64,000 nt of DNA from Echinometra lucunter (lineage: Eukaryota; Echinodermata; Echinoidea; Camarodonta; Echinometridae). The DNA lies in assembly GCA_029962745.1 (NCBI GenBank), contig CM057157.1:22934088-22998087 (forward strand). The letters are read 5' to 3'. The notes below the pieces were generated by a model, which had not been told where the DNA came from, searched no databases, and saw only the letters and a list, made by a program, of their open reading frames with translations. Shown here piece by piece: positions 56,952 to 64,000 of the stretch (positions are counted from its first letter, which is position 1; each line of letters begins with the position of its first letter). Position numbers and translations under genes: made by a program.

Positions 56952-59900
56952 GTTATTTAGAATTCCAAAATGAGAAACTTCTTCTACAAGACAAAATGGG
57001 CTTTGATCAGCTTTTTTTCCGGGATTTCGGTCACACACGTGACTAAGAATGGTTCATGTCTCAGTCCTGTTTAGTATAGGTGAAACAAAATTAACAGGTC
57101 AGGAATGAAATAAGTTTTCTTCCACATGTATAATACTGTGATCTTAAAATCATTATGGTAAGAGAAGTCACAGATTAATCTACTATTTAAAAGGGGAGGC
57201 TTTAGGATTTTATACAAATTGATTTCATACAAATCAGTAATCTTTTTTGTTTTGTTTTTTGTTTTACTTTAGCTCTTTTTTGTTTTGTTACATTTTCTTT
57301 TTTTTTCTTCTCTCTTATTAGTTCCATGTTTTAGTTTTTTCAGGCAACTTTTACTATTTCTTCCTGAATCTTAACATTTCCATAAACACACAAATGGAAT
57401 GCATGATGAAAAATTGTCCCATAGAGTACTTGTCCTTTGTCGCTTTTGTGTGAAGACAAGGAATAATTTCTCTCCCTGAAAATTTTGGTTTAATAGGCTT
57501 ATAGAGCTATAATGAAACCATTGCTCAGTCTCAAAATAATATTAAGAGTCTTTGCCAAAGAGATTTTGTGTAAAACAATCCTCTTTTGTATTTAATGAAT
57601 CATACATGTACATCAGAGCAGACGTTCATAAAATCAACGGGAATGTTAGATTTCATTTCATACTTCTACGATATGGGAAGAGTCAATATACTGTTCTGAA
57701 TGAGGAAAAATACATGTAATTAAATCTACGAAAGGTAAATTTTGTTACTTTGAAAGAGATATTACGTTGAACACGATGTCCCATAAGTTACCACAGTTGG
57801 AATTCTGAGAGGATTCTTGTCAAAAGAAGCAAGGTTACTATCAGTGGTTTAACAAATTTTCTACACTTTTTGATAAGTGTGGACTGTGGAGAGGAGTGTT
57901 ACATTAAAAATAAAATCTTCCTCAGAGCCTTTCCCGGCTAGGAATGAGTCGTATCATAGTTTCTTACACATTTCAAAATCAACTCACCGGTGGTGCTCAA
58001 AGTACTTGCTCTAGTCCAGCAGTTTCTGCTTTTCGACACAAAATGACTGCCAACTTCTCTTCTACACAAGATAAAGCTCTATCACCTCTTAGATAGAGCT
58101 TTATATTGTGTAGAAGATAAAGCTAAAGCTCTATCACCTCTTAGATAGAAAATGCATGATTTTATACTGGATTTCCACAAATCAAGAAACTATAAAGACA
58201 GCTGGAAATGGCTTGCCAGAGAAGCTTTTCTATCTGATTGGGTGTGTCTGCCTAGTATACAGACGTTCCCTTCAATTCACTGCATGCTCAGTACACAGGG
58301 CATGGCCAAGCTTTAATTTGCATATTTGCGCCACGAATCTAGTTGAATACAAAAGCCAGTCTGCTGCTGAATTGAATTAGGAATGTCCTCTCACAAAGCC
58401 TTCCCTTGGCCGAGTCAAATGAGGAATGCATTGTGGGTACACCTTCAATTAGGGGCGCACAATAGATGACAGCTCTTTACCCAGTCATGTGACTGATGTA
58501 TATTTAAATTTAACCACAGGTTAAATTACAGGCCTCTTCACAATATTAAATTTACAAGTTCTGTACCAACATAATGGGATAAAATATCTTAACTTATTTC
58601 TTTTCAAGTGTTTATCTGTAATGTGTCTCTTCATAATTTAGGAAGCAGAAAGGGTGGTAAATGCAATTCTCATTTCACTCTGACAAAAGGGAAAGGGCCC
58701 CTGTGCCCCCCCCCCCCCTCTCCGGTGCAATAACAAGGGGGGGGGGGGAAATCCCCTTGTACATTATTTATGAAAGAATGCTAAATAAGTTTGGCATCGC
58801 TTTTCAAAAAGTAATATCCATACTGTTCGGAGAATATAATCGTTGACATTAATAAAATTAAAGTAAATCTGATTGAATTTTAAAAAGAGGGAACGTGAAG
58901 CGAGTACGCGAGTGCGAGTACCTTCAATTAAGAATTAAATGGGTGAATACCAAAGAGGGATTTCCTTCAAGATAAGTTGTTTGGATATCAGTAAAAACAG
59001 AGGATGAGAAAGATGGGTTGCTAAAATTCTGTGATGAGAGAATTTTGATAACAATGAGAAAGTTATGACTTTTCAAAGTTTATAAAACCACACAAAGTTG
59101 CTACTACTTCGTTGCCTTGATAACAATTTCCCAAATTCTGTACCAGAAGCGTATCACTTAAACAAAAGAAATAAAGGACTTCAGTATGAAACAGAAAATT
59201 ATTCTCTTTAATCAAAACTCAAATTAATTGTAAGTTTTGAAATGAATTATCTTCTGGCATCATATCTCTGTATCCATTCATGTCAACTTGATATCAATGC
59301 AGACTTTCTCTTTATCAAAAGCTACCCTCAACACATTCAGCCATCCATTATCAAAGCTAAACAATACCAGACAATTTTAGTATTTACTTAGGCTCTTACA
59401 ATGAGTGTTCATGTATCACTTCGCTTCACAAGTTATATCAAATAAAGAAATTACAAATGGACTGTAAAGGAATACATGATTAAGAAGTTAACTATTCAAG
59501 AGAAGAGTCTTCAAGGACTGTTGGAAAACTGAAGGAGATGGTTGCGCATTTATTAAATGCTTTTTTTGGGGGGGGGGGGGCCTTTATTCAGATATTCAGA
59601 CAAGACATTATTTTTCATACATTGTTAACAAAATACATATTCAATCAAACACAAATGATACAATGTAAAATTTGCAATCTGAATAGAGATTTTCAAAGAT
59701 AGTTAAGAAAATAGGTGAAGGTGCTGCTTTATGACCCATAGTATACATGATAAGTTTTTTAAAACCTTTTTTGCCTTTATTCAGATTTTCATAAATTAGA
59801 ACTATAATTAGTTCAATATAAATTAAGCAGGTGCTGCTTCATAACCCATAATAAATCAAGTCGTTATATTTACATAGAATGACATGGTGCAAATAATCAA

Positions 59901-60304
59901 TAATGCAGATAGAAGAGCGCCATCTCAACTAATTATAAGTAACAAGTTTCTTGGGTCCCCATCCACACACACAAAAAAAGTATAGCTGGACACACTTCAA
60001 GGAAAAAAATAAAATCGCTGACAGACAACAAATATTGCTTTTGGAGCATTTTTGCAGGGCACCCGATGGAGGACTGCACTTTTTTCATTTCTTTTCATTT
60101 GCTTTATTTAGAAAGCACATTAGCATGATTATAAATACAAACTATATGCATGAAAAAGAAATCAATAATGTCCTTTTCACTGAACTGCTGGAAAGGGACA
60201 CATTCATATTACATGTATGCAAGAAAATTTGCAATTTTATACAATAACATAAGACAACAACAATTAGCTAAAATAAAAACATTGAGAATAATTAGGGGGT
60301 TAGG
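56952..60304. other. Noncoding region with local repeats
   Basis: Includes short direct and inverted repeats (agctctatcacctcttagat, 58077-58148), a C-run and G-run pair at 58707-58748, and a G-run at 59568-59580. 59581-60290 looks like minus-strand retrotransposon 3' ends (tttattcagat recurs at 59583 and 59776; gcaggtgctgctt and related text recur), but no coding remains. No gene was supported. Confidence 0.4.
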
Positions 60305-60400
60305 AGAAGAAGAAGAAGAAGAAGAAGAAGAAGAAGAAGAAGAAGAAGAAGAAGAAGAAGAAGAAGAGAGAAAGAGAGAACGAAGAAGAAGAGGAGGAAA
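60305..60400. repeat. (GAA)n microsatellite
   Basis: About 20 GAA units followed by GA-rich sequence. Poly-Glu and poly-Leu ORFs here are shadows. Confidence 0.92.
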
Positions 60401-60449
60401 GGCCAGATTGGATAGGACCTTAAAAATCTTGTATCCCCCCCCCCCCCCC

Positions 60450-62235
60450 GTGTACCCCTATAGCGGATAATCGCGCTGACGAATAGCTCTATTGTTGGAT
60501 TTATCTCAAATCCTTTCAACCTCTTGAGAAAGAAAATCACTTCAAGTACTATTGCTCAACTAATTACCACAAGTGAGTGGTCCCGAACTATACGCCTTGT
60601 CGAAACTAACATCTTAATGAAGTCTTACTTTCCCATGTATCCCCCTTCCTTTTCCTAAAATACTTCAGAACGAAAAGAAATCCTAAAGCCTTTAATTCTC
60701 TGATTTCGTCAAATAGCACATTTTAATGGTCACGGAGAGTGTTGAGCTACCTCGTTACGCAAACGTCCCTCCTTTTTTTTTTTTTTAAATAGTATCTTGT
60801 TATGTTTATTTACAACCTCTCTAATCTCAGTGCTTAGTTCTTCTTATTTCTTGTTCTTTGTGATGATGGTGATGGTGATGATGATGATGATGATGATGGG
60901 CCTTGAAATGGCATTTCGTACAGTGAAAAGAAGAGTGTAGTCTCTTCTGCAGTTAGCTTTAGCATTCATACTTTGCAAAGACAAAGTGAAGCAAAAAATA
61001 TTTCCTATATGTTTTTTTTTTTGTCGACTTTTGAATCACTTATCTCGATCTCGTCACCCGATGGCCTCCTATATGCAGGATTACGTGGATATGCTGCTTG
61101 CAATTTTGTTTAAAGTAAGCAACTATAAGTCCGCGCATAATTATGTTTTTGTAAGCCTCTCTTCCCTCCCCTCAAAAATATCATAGGAATTCGTTGATTA
61201 CACAGTCATATACATGCATATTTAGTAGATAAGGAGAAAGATCCCCCATCTAGAATGCTACAAATCTCCAAATGAAGTAACATGTCCAAATTAACCAAAC
61301 CATTTTATCCAAGGAAATTGATTAGAACTAAAAGCAAAAACATAACCAGAGTGTTATATAAGATAAACTTGTACTCATATACCCAGCTGTTCCTTTGAAT
61401 TTCTTACATTATTTTGTTGAGTGGATCATCATGCATCCCGGACTGATCACGATTAAAAAGAGGAAATCAACATATACTTTATTTATTTTTGTTTCGAAAT
61501 CTGCAGCAGGGTATTGCTTAAGACCTTTACTCCGGTCATCTGGCAAATGACCGGGGTTACCATATTTCCAAGCATATTGCTTATAATGGCAATCCTTTCT
61601 TCTGCAAATGATTTTATGTTTGAATTACAATGAATTACAATAATTTGACAATCTATCATTTCTTATTTTTTGAAAAATGATTGTTACGAATAATTGTGCA
61701 TTTATGATTTATTGTCAAAAAAGTACCTTTTTGTATATTATGTTACCAAAATATGTTTTTTTTTATAGTATGTTTGAATGCAGAAGAAAATAAATCAAAT
61801 CAAATCAAATCAATCAAATCAAATTTAACTAAATTATTACATTGATTTGGGGGCTCCTCTAACTCTAGTGCAGCTTTGATTAGATGTAACGTGAAGGGGA
61901 GGGGTGGCCCCTCTTTCTTGAGCTAGTTCTAGCATGTTCGTTAAATGTTTCGTTATTTCTTCAAACTCGTCAATTTGTCCCTCTGTCTTTCTCATTTATC
62001 CCCTTGTCTGTTTGTATGTATGTCTGTCTGTTTCTTCCTCTCTCCAATTTCTCTCTCTATGTCATGTACATTTTCCTCGCCTGTGCCTTTTCAGCAATTC
62101 TGGATCAGATTAATGGAAGCATCGTCGTGGCTATGAGTAATTTTGAGGAACAAGGTCATATGGGATCATAATTAAAAAAAAAAAAATCCTCCTCCCTTGC
62201 TTCCAAAACTTGTCAGGCTGCCTCTCTCTCACGCT
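60450..62235. other. Noncoding region, possible LINE 3' tail
   Basis: At 61560-61830 an AT-rich stretch ends in AATAAATCAAATCAAATC pentanucleotide repeats, typical of the 3' end of some LINEs. There is also a GAT microsatellite at 60864-60898. No coding was supported. Confidence 0.4.
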
Positions 62236-62238
62236 CTA

Positions 62239-62290
<52 letters not shown>
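62236..62290. repeat. (CT)n microsatellite
   Basis: Almost uninterrupted CT dinucleotides, with more CT-rich sequence either side. Confidence 0.93.
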
Positions 62291-62292
<2 letters not shown>

Positions 62293-62572
62293 ACTCACAC
62301 ACGATCATCCCCACCTTCCTCTCTGCCCTTCTCCCGCTTATCACATTTTCATCTCTAACTCTCTTATTTTTCGTCCCCAGTCCTCTACATGTATCTATTT
62401 GAAATAATAAATCTACACACTTTGGGCAGCAAAGTCCTGATTGGCTCATTCCTTTCGTATTCGTTCACCCCTCTCTGATTTTCGCTCTCTGCCTCTCGCT
62501 ATTTTTCTCTACCCCCCCCCCCCCCTCCCCATTCTTGTTTAGCCCTTCACTTTGAAAACACTCTAGTCAGAT

Positions 62573-62760
62573 TTGACCAGATTACTGGATCAGCCGGGCA
62601 CTTGCACTTGTCAAAATGACCAGAAACCTAGTCATTTTCACTATAATCCAAGTCAATTTTGACTTGAATGCTGGTGCCTCTATACATTAAATTAACTAGA
62701 ATTCTGGTCATTTTCACTAGAAATAGTGTAAGTGCCCGGCTGATTCGGTAATCTAGTCAA
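62573..62760. mobile_element. Foldback element (TTGACCAGATTACTGGATCA ends)
   Basis: TTGACCAGATTACTGGATCA GCCGGGCACTTGCAC at the left is inverted at the right (gtaagtgcccggctgattcg gtaatctagtcaa). Internal ATGACCAGAA / TTCTGGTCAT pairs extend the palindrome. 188 bp with no coding. Confidence 0.7.
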
Positions 62761-63178
62761 GTTCCCATAGCTTCCAAAACTTGTCCGTCTATCTGCCCCA
62801 CTCCTCTCTCTGTCTGTCTCTCTGTGGTACTTTCCTAGTCCCTTTTATTCTACTCTTCTTTATGTCTCTGTGCCTTTCCGCATGTATCAATATTAAGTGG
62901 ATTACCATATAGCTGAGTGTACTTAGGAGCAACAAGGTCATTTGGGATCATTCGTGTTTCGCCCCTCCCATCGCGTCGTCAAAAACTCGATATTCCATTC
63001 AATAAATCGATATCACTCCTATCGGTCGATAATAATTCCCTAGCCTAAGGGGCTTATGGTGGTAGAGAAAAAGAACTTGCATTCTTAAGAAGCTTAGCTA
63101 GAGCACTCTCTTCCGTCATAGGGGTATAACCAGTGGTTATAAGGAAAATGGGGCGGTGCGGAGGGGTGCACCTTTCCC

Positions 63179-63334
63179 GGGCCCCGTTGCATAAAACTTA
63201 CCATTTATCTGCTGTCAGTGGTAAAAAAAAATGGTAAAATTGCTCAACAGCCAATCACATTCAAGGTTTCCATGGAAGTTGCCATTGATGGGAAAGTTAC
63301 CATCAATGTTAAGTGTCATGCAACGGAGCCCCGG
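63179..63334. mobile_element. Foldback MITE (GGGCCCCGTTGCATAAAACTT type)
   Basis: GGGCCCCGTTGCATAAAACT TACCAT is inverted at the right (atgttaagtgtcatgcaacg gagccccgg). About 156 bp. End style shared with 40214-40361. Confidence 0.6.
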
Positions 63335-64000
63335 ACTCTGCAAACGATCTTTCACATCATGAGAATTATCTCACGAAAAGTATTTTGACAGGCCAACATC
63401 CCCTATACCTTTAATTCGATCTATAATGTTATTTATTTCATTCTATAAGTGATGGTATCGCTTCTGTTTGCTTGAGCAGATGGCAAAATTTCATATTTTC
63501 CCTGTTTTTCGTTATTTTCGAGTCAACCATGATGGACTGCAGAATGACTAAGGGGGAGGGGGGCAGTGGCGTAACAACCGGGGGGGGGGGCAGGGGGGCA
63601 GAGTGCCCCCCTGAAGGATTTCAGCGGGAAGATCCACCAAACCACCGGGAAAAAATGAAAGGAAGGGAAAGGAAGAAAAAGGAAGGGAGAAAGGGAAAGG
63701 AAGAAGAAGAAAGGGAAAGAAAGAAGAAGAAAGGAAAAGAAAGAAGGAGAAAGGGAAAGAAAGAAGGAGAAAGGGAAAGAAAGAAGGTGAAAGGGAAAGA
63801 AAAAAAAGAAGAAAGGGGAGAAAGAAGAAGAGAGAGAGGGAAAAGAGGGAAAGAAAAAAAAAGAAGAAAGCAAAGTGAAACAAAAGAAATGAGGGAAAAT
63901 TTAGTACCAAAACACCTCGCGGTGCGGGCTCACCTCCGCATATTCTATTTCTAGACTTAGTTACCGGGAAATTTTCGGCTCTGCTCCCCCCCCCCCCGAA
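63335..64000. repeat. Noncoding end of window with purine-rich minisatellite
   Basis: 63654-63890 is a GA-rich array with units like aagaaggagaaagggaaag. A G-run near 63580-63596 follows ggcagtggcgtaacaaccgg, a likely transposon end. The Lys/Glu ORF on the + strand and Phe/Ser/Leu ORFs on the - strand are low-complexity shadows. Confidence 0.65.

Noticed and set aside
63472..63954. 160-residue Lys/Glu-rich ORF and opposing Phe/Leu-rich ORFs
   Set aside because: Produced by the GA-rich minisatellite; both strands are open for compositional reasons.

Overview
This is a window of animal genomic DNA: AT-rich, intron-rich, with GT-AG exons, one 500-N gap, and many microsatellites, long poly-G/poly-C runs and foldback transposons. 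The one gene I recognise is the 3' half of a polypyrimidine tract-binding protein gene (PTBP1/2/3, hephaestus family) on the + strand. Its coding is close to vertebrate PTBP but distinct. Together with the foldback repeat families this suggests a marine invertebrate deuterostome, most likely a sea urchin or other echinoderm. The species assignment is inference.

Layout. 1-26302: PTBP exons from the end of RRM2 to the TAG stop. They comprise the RRM2 end (1423-1594), two linker exons, a 34-nt microexon, the centre and end of RRM3, and RRM4 spread over four exons. The block 3160-12949 reappears as 13450-23263. The two copies abut the 500-N gap exactly, at the end of the left contig and the start of the right contig, so this looks like an unmerged contig overlap or second haplotype rather than a real tandem duplication. 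The real gene should have one set of exons B, C, microexon and D. The left copy has indels in both linker exons that cancel in net frame.

The 34-nt microexon (10376-10409 and 20671-20704) matches in size and position the PTBP1 exon that vertebrate PTB skips to autoregulate itself by nonsense-mediated decay. Skipping it here also gives an early stop in the next exon, and CU-rich tracts lie upstream.

26303-34100 is the PTBP 3' UTR and spacer. From about 34120 to 48931 on the + strand there is a string of exon-like segments with mostly compatible phases, which may be a second, unidentified and partly damaged gene. They are embedded in transposons. The elements include a composite inverted-repeat element carrying an internally deleted LINE, with an uninterrupted relative at 53785-54420; a mariner-like foldback element with TA duplications; a foldback element with a 10-bp target duplication; two tandem palindromes at 46330-48420; and a pair of TTAA-flanked piggyBac-type elements. 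From 49 to 64 kb I see mostly purine-rich tracts, microsatellites and foldback repeats, plus one minus-strand exon-like segment with an internal repeat at 55039-55379.

I see no tRNA, rRNA, CRISPR array or prokaryotic feature.
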